Source: an uncultured Lachnospiraceae bacterium | GTDB lineage: Bacteria; Bacillota; Clostridia; Lachnospirales; Lachnospiraceae | Reading direction: 5' to 3' | Assembly: GCA_910586615.1 (NCBI GenBank) | Contig: CAJUJP010000032.1 | Location: 1-40,538, forward strand | DNA length: 40,538 nt | Part shown: in pieces, positions 8,362 through 15,816 of the stretch | Layout: each line of letters begins with the position of its first letter | How positions within the stretch are numbered: position 1 is the stretch's first letter | The notes under the pieces: generated by a model | Told to the model about the DNA's origin: nothing | Databases searched by the model: none | What the model saw: the letters and a program-made list of their open reading frames with translations, nothing else | Position numbers and translations under genes: made by a program

Positions 8362-9084
8362 TTACATTTTATCCGTCAGCGTCTTACACGGCTGTCCGCA
8401 GCCTAAAAGCTCCGGCATCACTTCTTCCTTGCTTCCTGTTTTACTGATCCGGCCGTCGGACAACAGGATAATCCGGTCCGCAATGTTCAGAATCCTCTCC
8501 TGATGGGAGATGATCAGAATAGTGCCTTTGGTCTCCTCATGCATCTTTTCAAATACACGAATCAGATTCTGAAAGCTCCACAGGTCGATTCCCGCCTCCG
8601 GTTCATCAAAAATGGAAACCTTCGTCTTCCGTGCCATGATCATCGCAATCTCAATCCGTTTCAGTTCCCCGCCGGACAAAGATGCATTCACCTCACGATT
8701 GACGTAATCCCTGGCACACAGCCCCACCTCGGAAAGCATCTCGCAGATTTCCGTTATACCGGCGTCTTTGCCAGCAGCTATGGACAAAAGTTCTTTCACC
8801 GTGATCCCCTTGAAACGAACGGGCTGCTGAAAGGCAAAACTGATCCCCATGTTGGCCCGCTCCGTAATCGACAGATCCGTGATGTCCACACCGTCCAGCA
8901 AAATCCTGCCCGCCGTAGGGGTCAGAATGCCTGCAATGATCTTCGCAAGCGTGGACTTACCGCTGCCGTTTGGTCCGGTCACCGCAACAAAACGGTCTTC
9001 TATTGTCAAATTGATATCATTCAGAATCTCTACTTCCCTGCTCTCGTCTTCCGCCGAGAAACAAATCCCCTGTAATTCTAACAT
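8362..9084 (-). CDS. SufC-family Fe-S assembly ATPase (SmsC-like)
   Basis: A 240-residue ABC-type ATPase without membrane domains. The Walker A is GPNGSGKST (37-45), the signature LSGGE (136-140), Walker B runs into FDEPEAGIDL (159-168), and the switch histidine is H194. The EPEAGID form is characteristic of SufC and differs from importer ATPases. ATP hydrolysis would drive rearrangement of its SufB/D-like partner during cluster assembly. I chose the ATG at 9084 because AGGAG lies eight bases before it; an in-frame GTG at 9093 is too close to that site. A promoter and palindrome lie just upstream. Confidence 0.9.
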   Translation of the reverse strand: MLELQGICFSAEDESREVEILNDINLTIEDRFVAVTGPNGSGKSTLAKIIAGILTPTAGRILLDGVDITDLSITERANMGISFAFQQPVRFKGITVKELLSIAAGKDAGITEICEMLSEVGLCARDYVNREVNASLSGGELKRIEIAMIMARKTKVSIFDEPEAGIDLWSFQNLIRVFEKMHEETKGTILIISHQERILNIADRIILLSDGRISKTGSKEEVMPELLGCGQPCKTLTDKM

Positions 9085-9101
9085 TTTCACCACTCCTCAT
9101 T

Positions 9102-9144
9102 TAACCCATTAGGTTATCTTATCACAAATCATATTACTTAGCAA
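9102..9144 (-). promoter_or_regulatory. Promoter with palindromic operator of the SufCB-like locus
   Basis: On the minus strand TTGCTA (9139-9144) and TAAGAT (9116-9121) are 17 bp apart. A perfect palindrome TAACC-N5-GGTTA (9102-9116) abuts and shares one base with the -10 box, so a bound protein should block transcription. An Rrf2/IscR-type Fe-S or iron regulator is plausible by context only. Confidence 0.6.
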
Positions 9145-9188
9145 ATGATAGATTTTCTCAATTTCCACCCTAATCTCAAATCCGTGCG

Positions 9189-9298
9189 GAGAATGCTGTA
9201 TTTCAGGCATTCTCCTGCGTGAGAAAAGTCTGCAAAGCAGACTTAGAACTTCTTAGCGAAACAGCCTTTGCTGTGAGCTCTAGTAGTTCTTCTCACGC
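9189..9298. repeat. Cluster of nested hairpins (branched intergenic element)
   Basis: GAGAATGC (9189-9196) pairs with GCATTCTC (9207-9214). Next, GCGTGAGAA (9217-9225) pairs with TTCTCACGC (9290-9298) and encloses two further hairpins, AAGTCTGCaaaGCAGACTT and one around AACAGCctttGCTGT. The result would be a multi-branched fold. No coding potential was seen, and no flanking target duplication was found. The stretch from 9145 to 9188 shows nothing. Confidence 0.65.
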
Positions 9299-9322
9299 TA
9301 ATCCCCATGCATATTGCAAGTC
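9298..9322. repeat. Dispersed 25-bp repeat, copy 1
   Basis: A 25-bp sequence beginning CTAATCCCCATGCATAT is repeated at 33382-33406 with a single C/T difference. Both copies are intergenic beside hairpins. Confidence 0.7.
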
Positions 9323-9360
9323 TTCCTACAGTCTTCCCGTTTTTCATGACGGTACACACC

Positions 9361-9402
9361 AAAAAATGCCAGCGGAAAAATGTTCTCTTCCGCCGGCACC
9401 CT
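9361..9402 (-). terminator. Rho-independent terminator of the GH13/HPr-like operon
   Basis: On the minus strand GCCGGCGGAA pairs with TTCCGCTGGC across a short loop and is followed by TTTTTT, 26 bp after the HPr-like stop codon. Confidence 0.88.
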
Positions 9403-9427
9403 GTTCACGTCATATGTAAGTGTTCCG

Positions 9428-9667
9428 TCACTGCGCCAGATATGGCGCGATCGCCGCTTCCACTTCCGCAATCTGATCGTTTGTTTCCAGAATCCTGAAT
9501 TCCACATGCTTAGACAGATCCATGGAAAAAATTCCCATAATCGACTTCGCATCGATCACATATCTTCCTGTGGCCAGATCAAAATACCCGTCAAACCCCT
9601 CAATGGCATTGACAAACCCTTTCACTTTCTCAATTGAATTCAGATCAAGCATATAACTCTTCATCAT
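9428..9667 (-). CDS. HPr/Crh-like protein lacking the active-site histidine
   Basis: A small HPr-fold protein (78-79 residues; two adjacent ATG codons, 9667 or 9664, follow GGGAGG). The region around the regulatory serine is well kept, DAKSIMGIFSMDL, with S41 (numbered from the second ATG) matching Ser46 of HPr. The usual GLHARPA phosphorylation loop is absent, and no histidine occurs near residue 15. It therefore cannot carry phosphate for PTS sugar transport in the normal way. Bacillus Crh is a known precedent: no His15 but a phosphorylatable Ser46, acting as CcpA co-effector. The gene follows a GH13 gene by about 35 bp. A Crh-like regulatory role is inferred. Confidence 0.8.
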   Translation of the reverse strand: MMKSYMLDLNSIEKVKGFVNAIEGFDGYFDLATGRYVIDAKSIMGIFSMDLSKHVEFRILETNDQIAEVEAAIAPYLAQ

Positions 9668-9702
9668 TAAGCCTCCCGTTTTTATCCTTTTTTGTAAAGC
9701 AT

Positions 9703-11463
9703 CTATCTGTGTATCCTTCTGATCAGGATGCCGTTGCGCAGCAGTGTATTATCAATATAATGTCTGGTGAAAAGAAGCTCACCCTCTCTCGGTATCTCGA
9801 TATCTTCCTCTTCGCAGTTGATAATGACTTCCACGTAATTATCCAGCCATCCCATCTTGTTAAACTCTATGACCCTGGGCCTGTTGATCCTGTTCGGAAA
9901 ATGGAAATTCCGGTTTCTGAGAAGGGGTTCGCCCTTCCGCAGATGAAGCAGGCTCCTGATGATCTGGATGCGCTCGTCATAAACGCCTGCGTCGATATCC
10001 GCCCATGGCATACAGCGCCTGCAGTCCGGATCATGTCCGCCCTCCATGGCGATCTCAGTGCCGTAATAGATGCACGGTGACCCCGGCATGGTAAACAATA
10101 CTGCAAGCTGCTGGAAATACTCGTCCAGATTCTTCACATCACTGCGCAGCCGCTTGGTATCATGGGAATCCAGAAGGTTAAAAAGCACATCGTTGGTCTT
10201 CTGCATATACCCTGTATAACAGCGGTTGATCGTAAACTCAAAGTCCTCGTTCGTCAGACTCTTGTCGATCCAGAAATCCTTGATACTCTCCGCCAGCGGA
10301 TAGTTCATAACCGCGTCAAACTCATCCCCCCGCAGCCAGGGCATCGCATCATGCCAGATTTCTCCCAGAATATAAATATCCGGTTTGATCGCCTTCAGAT
10401 GATTGCGAAGTTCCTTGCAGAATGTATGGGATATCTCATTAGCCACATCAAGGCGGATTCCGTCCACATCATAATTTTTTACCCAGTTCTCACATACACC
10501 GATCAGATATTCCCTGACTCTGGGATTGTTCGTATTCAGCTTCGGCATCTCATCAAAAAATGCAAAGGTATAGTACTGTTTTGCATGAGCACGGCCGCCT
10601 TCCTGCTTAAACGGCCACTCGTTGATCATAAACCAGTCCCAGTATGCCGATTCCGGCCCCTTCTCCTGCACATCCAGCCACGGCGCAAAATACCGCCCGC
10701 TGTGATTGAATACGCCGTCCAGCATGATGCGGATTCCCCTGTTATGTGCCTCCCGCACCAATGTGATCATTGTCTCTTCCGATCCAAAGTGAGGATCTAT
10801 CTTCGTATAATCCGTAGTATCGTATTTATGGGAGGAAGGCGCCTCATTAATGGGAGTCAGATACAACCCGGATATGCCCAGCCCCTGAATATAATCCAGT
10901 TTGTTGATGATCCCCTGAAGATCTCCGCCGAAAAATTCGGCATTGGTCACCGCACCCTTATTCCGCCAGGGCAGCGTTCCCTCCGGATCATTAGACGGAT
11001 CCCCGTTGCAGAAACGCTCCGGAAAGATCTGATACCAGATCGTATCGTTCACCCAATCCGGTGTCACGGGAATATCTGCCGGATTCATCCACGGAAATAC
11101 AAAACACTGACGGCTTCTTCCTTCCAGCTGCATCTGGGCCTCCGACACACAGCCGTCCTCAAAATAGAACCATCTCTCATTGTCTGTCTGCAATTCAAAA
11201 TAATATTTCAGCCTCTTGAACTCCGGCTTGATGGTGGTCGTCCACCAAAGCTGGTTCTTGAGTCTCTTCTTGAAAGGAATGTTTATGGCATCCCCGCTCC
11301 AGCTCTCACCGCCGCCCAGAATACCCGATTTAAAAGGATCTCCCTGAATAATGTTGACGTAGCGCACGTCATATCCCGTCTTAATATTGATGACCAGCTG
11401 CTCCTCGTCGATCGGATAACAGTAATTATCATTCGCTCTGTGATATACCGCATTGAAATCCAT
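9703..11463 (-). CDS. GH13 alpha-glucan hydrolase (neopullulanase/cyclomaltodextrinase type)
   Basis: A 586-residue protein from the ATG at 11463, which has AGGAGG six bases upstream; a longer frame exists but its start lacks such a site. An N-terminal beta domain of about 120 residues precedes the barrel, as in the GH13_20 group. The four conserved regions are DGVFNH, GIRLDVANE, GEIWH and LLDSHD, giving nucleophile D339, acid/base E368 and D435. No signal peptide is present, so it acts in the cytoplasm on imported maltodextrins, cyclodextrins or pullulan pieces. It has its own promoter and a cre-like operator and is followed by the HPr-like gene. Confidence 0.9.
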   Translation of the reverse strand: MDFNAVYHRANDNYCYPIDEEQLVINIKTGYDVRYVNIIQGDPFKSGILGGGESWSGDAINIPFKKRLKNQLWWTTTIKPEFKRLKYYFELQTDNERWFYFEDGCVSEAQMQLEGRSRQCFVFPWMNPADIPVTPDWVNDTIWYQIFPERFCNGDPSNDPEGTLPWRNKGAVTNAEFFGGDLQGIINKLDYIQGLGISGLYLTPINEAPSSHKYDTTDYTKIDPHFGSEETMITLVREAHNRGIRIMLDGVFNHSGRYFAPWLDVQEKGPESAYWDWFMINEWPFKQEGGRAHAKQYYTFAFFDEMPKLNTNNPRVREYLIGVCENWVKNYDVDGIRLDVANEISHTFCKELRNHLKAIKPDIYILGEIWHDAMPWLRGDEFDAVMNYPLAESIKDFWIDKSLTNEDFEFTINRCYTGYMQKTNDVLFNLLDSHDTKRLRSDVKNLDEYFQQLAVLFTMPGSPCIYYGTEIAMEGGHDPDCRRCMPWADIDAGVYDERIQIIRSLLHLRKGEPLLRNRNFHFPNRINRPRVIEFNKMGWLDNYVEVIINCEEEDIEIPREGELLFTRHYIDNTLLRNGILIRRIHR

Positions 11464-11490
11464 AAGAATACCTCCTTGTATCGAAAACAA

Positions 11491-11502
11491 GAAAACGTTT
11501 TC
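11491..11502 (-). promoter_or_regulatory. cre-like / LacI-family operator
   Basis: The perfect 12-bp palindrome GAAAACGTTTTC, with flanks TG and TT on the minus strand, matches the catabolite-responsive element core (AARCGNTT-type) and also generic LacI/MalR operators. It lies just downstream of the predicted transcription start, a repression position. Confidence 0.75.
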
Positions 11503-11519
11503 CACCCCATTACGTAGTA

Positions 11520-11548
11520 ATAATACTCCTGTTTTTAAAAAAAATCAA
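11520..11548 (-). promoter_or_regulatory. Promoter of the GH13 gene
   Basis: Minus strand TTGATT (11543-11548), 17-bp spacer containing an A/T tract, and TATTAT (11520-11525), followed by the operator at 11491-11502. Confidence 0.78.
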
Positions 11549-11577
11549 GCATAAACGCGGATCAAATCAGCGATCAA

Positions 11578-11717
11578 GTAACAGTTCAGCCTTCGGCTTC
11601 ACTGTTACTCCTGATGCACACAAAATGCTCCAAAGTCGCATTTTGGCGCTTTCACAACTCATAAAATCGCATACAGAGCGATTTTACTCGCGGAATAGTG
11701 CAAGGCTGAACTGTTAC
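11578..11717. mobile_element. MITE-like element 2 with 8-bp target duplication
   Basis: A 140-bp non-coding element with the same perfect 14-bp inverted ends as the element at 3395-3568 (GTAACAGTTCAGCC at 11578-11591; complement at 11704-11717). The 8-bp direct repeat GCGATCAA flanks it exactly (11570-11577 and 11718-11725). The interior differs from element 1 but is likewise full of hairpins: AAAATGC...GCATTTT and AAAATCGC...GCGATTTT, plus a palindrome formed by the left end itself. It lies between the GH13 promoter and the 3' end of feoB. Confidence 0.87.
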
Positions 11718-11747
11718 GCGATCAAAACCTAATCTCCGGCTTCACTG

Positions 11748-13751
11748 TCACAACAGACTTCCTATAGCATAGACTACAAAAGCCGCAAGCCATGCCACAC
11801 CACACTGCATCCCCACGATACCGAAGGTCTTCCAGACGGAACCCAGCTCCCGTTTGATCGTAGCCACCGCCGCCACACAAGGCGTATACAACAGCGTAAA
11901 GACCAGATAACTTGCCGCCGACAGGGGCGTAAAGATCGTGCCTAGTGTTTCGCCCAGACCGCTCATAGTAGTTCCTGTCAGCACACTCAGCGTACTCACC
12001 ACCGCTTCCTTGGCGCTGAAGCCGCTGATCAGTGCCGTGGCCGCCCGCCAGTCATCGAATCCCAGCGGCATAAAAAGCGGCGCGATCAGTTTGCCGATCA
12101 TGGCAAGCAGGCTCTCTCCGGAATCTGTCACTACATTCAGCCTGGTGTCAAAAGTCTGCAGAAACCAGATAATCATCGTCGCCAGAAAAATCACCGTAAA
12201 AGCCCGCTGGATAAAGTCCTTCGCCTTATCCCACATCAGCAGGGCCACACTTTTTGCCGAAGGAAATCTGTAATTGGGCAGTTCCATCACAAAGGGCATG
12301 GGCTTACCATGAAACAATGTCCTCTTCAAAACAAGGGCACAGAGAATTCCCGCCAGAATTCCCAGTACATACAGCGCCATCATGACAAGAGCCTGATGCC
12401 TCCTGAAAAAAGCTGCTGCAAATAAGGCATAAATCGGTATTTTTGCAGAACAGCTTATAAAAGGGATTAACATGATCGTCATCCGTTTATCCCGCTCGGA
12501 GGACAGCGTCCTGGTGGACATGACTGCCGGTACGCTGCAGCCGAATCCGATCAGCATGGACACAAAGCTCTTCCCTGACAAACCGATCTTGCGAAGGGGT
12601 CTGTCCATCACAAAAGCGATTCTGGCCATATAGCCGGAATCTTCCAGAATGGACAGAAAGAAAAACAGCACAACAATAATCGGCAGAAAACTCAACACAC
12701 TTCCCACACCTGCAAAAATACCGTCTATCACAAGGCTTTCCACCACCGGATTGATCCCGTACCCGATAAGCGCCCTCTCTGTCACTCCGGCCAGCGCATC
12801 AATGCCCAGACTCATAATATCGCTCAAAAATGTACCGATTACGCCAAAAGTCATCCAGAATACCAGCAGCATGATCCCCAGAAATGCCGGAATCGCCAGA
12901 TATTTGTTGGTCAGCACACTATCAATGCGCACACTCCGCTTATGCTCTCTGCTCTCTTTGCACTTGATCACCGCCTGGCCGCAGACTCTTTCAATAAAGT
13001 CATAGCGCATATCCGCCAGCGCGGCATTGCGGTCCATCTCACTGTCCCGCTCCATCTCCACAATGCTGTGCTCCATCAGATCCAGTTCATTTTCTGATAG
13101 GTTCAGCCTGTCAATGATATCCTGATCTCCCTCCACAATCTTCGTGGCCGCAAATCTGGGTGAGATCCTGATGCGCTCGGCGTGATCTTCCACCTGATGG
13201 CTGACCGCATGGATACACCTGTGTACGGCACCCTTTTCACAGAAATCCGTGACCTTCGGGCAAATGCGCTTCTCTGCCACTTCCCGCACGGCATGGATCA
13301 GGTCTTCGATCCCTTCATTCTTCGCCGCACTGATGGCAACCACCGGGATTCCCAGAGCCTCCTCCATCCGGGGGATATCAATAGTCCCCCCGTTGCTCCT
13401 CACTTCGTCCATCATATTTAACGCCAGTACCATGGGAATGTGCATTTCCAGAAGCTGTAGCGTCAGATAAAGATTCCGTTCAATATTCGTGGCATCCACG
13501 ATGTTAATAATGCCGTCCGGCCTTTCCTGTAAAATGAACCGTCTTGTCACCAGTTCCTCATTGGTATAAGGACGGATTGAATAGATTCCCGGCAGATCCA
13601 CCACCGCATCTCCTTTTTCCCCGCGAATCTCTCCCGTTTTGGAATCCACCGTCACTCCGGGAAAATTTCCCACATGCTGGTTGGAACCTGTCAATTGATT
13701 AAACAGTGTTGTCTTACCACAATTCTGATTGCCCACCAAAGCGTAAATCAT
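11748..13751 (-). CDS. feoB: Ferrous iron transport protein B
   Basis: A 667-residue inner-membrane Fe(II) transporter. The N-terminal GTPase domain has G1 GNQNCGKTT (7-15), the switch region PGVTVD, G3 DLPG and G4 NMMD, followed by a helical linker. From about residue 280 there are multiple membrane helices in the two mirror-image gate blocks typical of FeoB; the first contains GFGCSVPAVMSTRTL and the second FSAKEAVVSTL. Length is normal. AAGGATGA precedes the ATG. It follows feoA by about 80 bp on the same strand, so the two form a feoAB operon. Confidence 0.97.
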   Translation of the reverse strand: MIYALVGNQNCGKTTLFNQLTGSNQHVGNFPGVTVDSKTGEIRGEKGDAVVDLPGIYSIRPYTNEELVTRRFILQERPDGIINIVDATNIERNLYLTLQLLEMHIPMVLALNMMDEVRSNGGTIDIPRMEEALGIPVVAISAAKNEGIEDLIHAVREVAEKRICPKVTDFCEKGAVHRCIHAVSHQVEDHAERIRISPRFAATKIVEGDQDIIDRLNLSENELDLMEHSIVEMERDSEMDRNAALADMRYDFIERVCGQAVIKCKESREHKRSVRIDSVLTNKYLAIPAFLGIMLLVFWMTFGVIGTFLSDIMSLGIDALAGVTERALIGYGINPVVESLVIDGIFAGVGSVLSFLPIIVVLFFFLSILEDSGYMARIAFVMDRPLRKIGLSGKSFVSMLIGFGCSVPAVMSTRTLSSERDKRMTIMLIPFISCSAKIPIYALFAAAFFRRHQALVMMALYVLGILAGILCALVLKRTLFHGKPMPFVMELPNYRFPSAKSVALLMWDKAKDFIQRAFTVIFLATMIIWFLQTFDTRLNVVTDSGESLLAMIGKLIAPLFMPLGFDDWRAATALISGFSAKEAVVSTLSVLTGTTMSGLGETLGTIFTPLSAASYLVFTLLYTPCVAAVATIKRELGSVWKTFGIVGMQCGVAWLAAFVVYAIGSLL

Positions 13752-13833
13752 TGTCTCATCCTTCTCCCGTAAACCCTCTTATTCTGCATATCCTCAGATA
13801 TATCAAGGTGTGAAATCCATCCTGTGCTTCCTC

Positions 13834-14085
13834 TCATACGCCTCCGAGAACCTTTTCATCCTTTGCAGGCTGCACTTCAATTTTGCCCGCATCTTCTTTG
13901 CGAATGGTCAGTTCGTATCCCCGCAGGTGTATCTCGACAGGATCACCCATAGGCGCCACCTTGCGCACACTCACCACCGTTTTCGGGATCAGCCCCATAT
14001 CCAGCAGCCGGCATCTCAGTTCTCCTTCGCCGCCCACTTTTGTAATTATGACTTTCTGTCCGATTGCCGCCTGATCCAATGTCAT
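13834..14085 (-). CDS. feoA: Ferrous iron transport protein A
   Basis: A small SH3-like protein of 83 residues that assists FeoB at the membrane. The family pattern is clear: GGEGELRCRLLDMGLIPKT, then APMGDPVEIHLRGYELTIRKEDA. I place the start at the ATG 14085, eleven bases after AGGAG; a GTG four codons upstream overlaps that site. It lies directly upstream of feoB. Confidence 0.93.
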   Translation of the reverse strand: MTLDQAAIGQKVIITKVGGEGELRCRLLDMGLIPKTVVSVRKVAPMGDPVEIHLRGYELTIRKEDAGKIEVQPAKDEKVLGGV

Positions 14086-14162
14086 GCCTGTTTTCACTCC
14101 TGTTCTATCTACGCTTTATATCCTGTGATCTTCCATACAGAAACTCTTCGCAAAAATTTCTG

Positions 14163-15074
14163 TTAAACGTATACATGTTTAAAAGCATTGTAGGTTCTGC
14201 GCATCCCTTCATCAAAATCCAGATATTCCATTTGGAGCTCTTCTTTGCTCTTTTCATTGGAACACAATTCTGTCTCCTGCCCGGTGGCAGGAAAAGGTAC
14301 AGGAATCCCCCTGGCCGCTGCCGCCTCAACAGTGACCGGCACCTCCTGCAGCACGTCTCGCACTTCCGGCTCTGCCGCTTCTTTCAATGCCTGGAAAAAC
14401 CTGTCATAATCCACCGTCTCATCCTGACAAAGATTATAACATCTGCCATAGGTTTTCTCATTGCCTGCTGCCCTGAGCACCGCCTGTGCCGCGTCCTTCA
14501 CATAGACAAACTGGAATTTCCCCTCTGCATCCGTAAAATGCGGCAGCACATGTCCGGTCAGCATCATCTGAATATAAGCCGACTCCCTGGGGGCATAATT
14601 ATAGGGTCCGTATAAAATCGCAGGCCGGAATATGGTCCATGGGATTCCAAGTTCTCCGCAAACCTGCCTTGTTTCCTCTTCCGCCGCTGTCTTTCCGGCA
14701 ATATAGGCGCCTGCCTCTCCACCCAGCAGTCTGCGCTCCAGGTCATGTTCTTCCGTTTTTACCACTCCGGTTCCCCGCTCATATACATCTACCGTACTGA
14801 TCAGAATATACTGCCCGATCCTGCTGGAAAGGCTGCGAAGCACGGCATCCGCATCCCCTCTTTCATAGGCACAGAAATCCACCACCACATCATATTTTTC
14901 CTGCAGAGGTGCAAATACTGCCGGATCGTGCCTGTCGCCCGTAACTTGTACCGCGCCGAATTCTTCCATGGAAAATGTCCCCCGGTTCAGCACCGTGATG
15001 CGATGCTCCCTGGCCGCCTCCATCACAAACACCCGCCCGTAAAAATAGCTGCCGCCAATCACCAAAATATTCAT
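14163..15074 (-). CDS. NAD-dependent epimerase/dehydratase-like (short-chain reductase superfamily)
   Basis: A 303-residue extended short-chain dehydrogenase-like protein. The N-terminal nucleotide motif is atypical, VIGGSYFYGR, and resembles the atypical group related to isoflavone reductases and chloroplast CSP41-type proteins. The later STVDVYE and the FRPAILYGPYNYAPRES block fit the epimerase family. The usual YxxxK appears as Y-I-A-G-K in GAYIAGKTAAEE. Substrate is unknown. The ATG at 15074 has GGAGG seven bases upstream and is preferred over a longer frame. It starts 20 bp after the cysteine-cluster gene and is probably co-transcribed with it. Confidence 0.82.
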   Translation of the reverse strand: MNILVIGGSYFYGRVFVMEAAREHRITVLNRGTFSMEEFGAVQVTGDRHDPAVFAPLQEKYDVVVDFCAYERGDADAVLRSLSSRIGQYILISTVDVYERGTGVVKTEEHDLERRLLGGEAGAYIAGKTAAEEETRQVCGELGIPWTIFRPAILYGPYNYAPRESAYIQMMLTGHVLPHFTDAEGKFQFVYVKDAAQAVLRAAGNEKTYGRCYNLCQDETVDYDRFFQALKEAAEPEVRDVLQEVPVTVEAAAARGIPVPFPATGQETELCSNEKSKEELQMEYLDFDEGMRRTYNAFKHVYV

Positions 15075-15093
15075 AAATATCCTCCGTTCCTGC

Positions 15094-15624
15094 TCAACCT
15101 GTGAATTTGGGCACAAGTTTTCTTTCCCTCTGGAAAAGCATGTATGCTTCCTCGCACCGGTCAAACACTCCATCCGCTTCCATCCGGTCATGCCATCTGT
15201 CCCAGATTGTCCAAAGAAGCTCCTGGTAAGGCTTCCAGTCCTCCACCATCATCTCCCGGGTATAATGCTGTATACAGCCGCCTCCGGCCTTTCCCTCCAA
15301 CATCCTTCCTCCCATGGGCCTGTTCTCGAAGGCAAGGGCACATCCGCTGTCCGTCAGCATGACACACTCCCCCATGGCATCCACTCCGATAAATGTAAAA
15401 CACTTATGCCGCATCCGCAGGTAATAAAATGCCCTGCCGCCGATCTGAAAAGAGTCAATGGAAAAATTTCCTTTTTGTAACAGTTCTTCCACAGTCCCGA
15501 CATTCACAGGCCCGCCTGCCAGTTCTCTGCACATATCTTCCGGTGAAAGGGAACATCCCGTCGTCCTGCAGCACTGCCCGCGGCAGGCGGCACATGCTTC
15601 ACCGGCTGTATATCCTTCCGCCAT
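15094..15624 (-). CDS. Cysteine-cluster protein resembling YkgJ/UPF0153
   Basis: A 176-residue protein with an N-terminal cysteine cluster, CAAC-RGQ-CC-RTT-GC (residues about 10-24), and later lone cysteines (HKCFTF, GECVML, SGCAL, GGC). Such clusters bind zinc or an Fe-S centre in the YkgJ-like group. I cannot assign a reaction. The C-terminal half is rich in tryptophan (EDWKPY, TIWDRW). GGAGGGG lies 12 bases before the ATG, and a promoter is visible at 15691-15719. It heads the short run leading into the epimerase gene. Confidence 0.65.
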   Translation of the reverse strand: MAEGYTAGEACAACRGQCCRTTGCSLSPEDMCRELAGGPVNVGTVEELLQKGNFSIDSFQIGGRAFYYLRMRHKCFTFIGVDAMGECVMLTDSGCALAFENRPMGGRMLEGKAGGGCIQHYTREMMVEDWKPYQELLWTIWDRWHDRMEADGVFDRCEEAYMLFQRERKLVPKFTG

Positions 15625-15690
15625 GTCAAATCTTCCCCTCCAAAATTCTGCCCTGATATTTTTGTATTTCTAATTTTATCACTGAAGTAA

Positions 15691-15719
15691 ATTTTATCAT
15701 ATCCTTCCTGCGATAACAA
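15691..15719 (-). promoter_or_regulatory. Promoter of the cysteine-cluster gene
   Basis: Minus strand TTGTTA (15714-15719), 17-bp spacer, TAAAAT (15691-15696). Confidence 0.6.
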
Positions 15720-15776
15720 TAAAAGTTACCATCCACATTTTACAATTTAAGTGTAGAAAAAAATAGAATAATCTGA

Positions 15777-15782
15777 TATAAT
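15777..15782 (+). promoter_or_regulatory. -10 element of the chemoreceptor gene
   Basis: A perfect TATAAT stands 35 bp before the start of the chemoreceptor gene, without a good -35 box. The overlapping TAGA-N16-CTGATATA resembles a motility sigma (SigD/sigma-28) site, which would suit a chemotaxis gene, but the match is partial. Confidence 0.45.
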
Positions 15783-15816
15783 AAAACAACGTACGGGGCA
15801 ACAGGAGGGTATATTT

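Noticed and set aside
9189..9298. Fourth miniature transposon with target duplication
   Set aside because: The outer stem is not flanked by matching direct repeats; a 7/8 match of CTAATCTC and CTAATCCC does not sit at the ends.
9703..11505. Longer start for the GH13 protein (14 extra residues)
   Set aside because: The extra residues overlap the cre-like operator and the ribosome site belongs to the ATG at 11463.
10162..11517. Long open frame opposite the GH13 gene
   Set aside because: It is the antisense shadow of a strongly conserved gene and its product resembles no known protein.
11520..11725. Riboswitch upstream of the GH13 gene
   Set aside because: The folded sequence is explained by the MITE-like element and lies upstream of the promoter, not in the leader.
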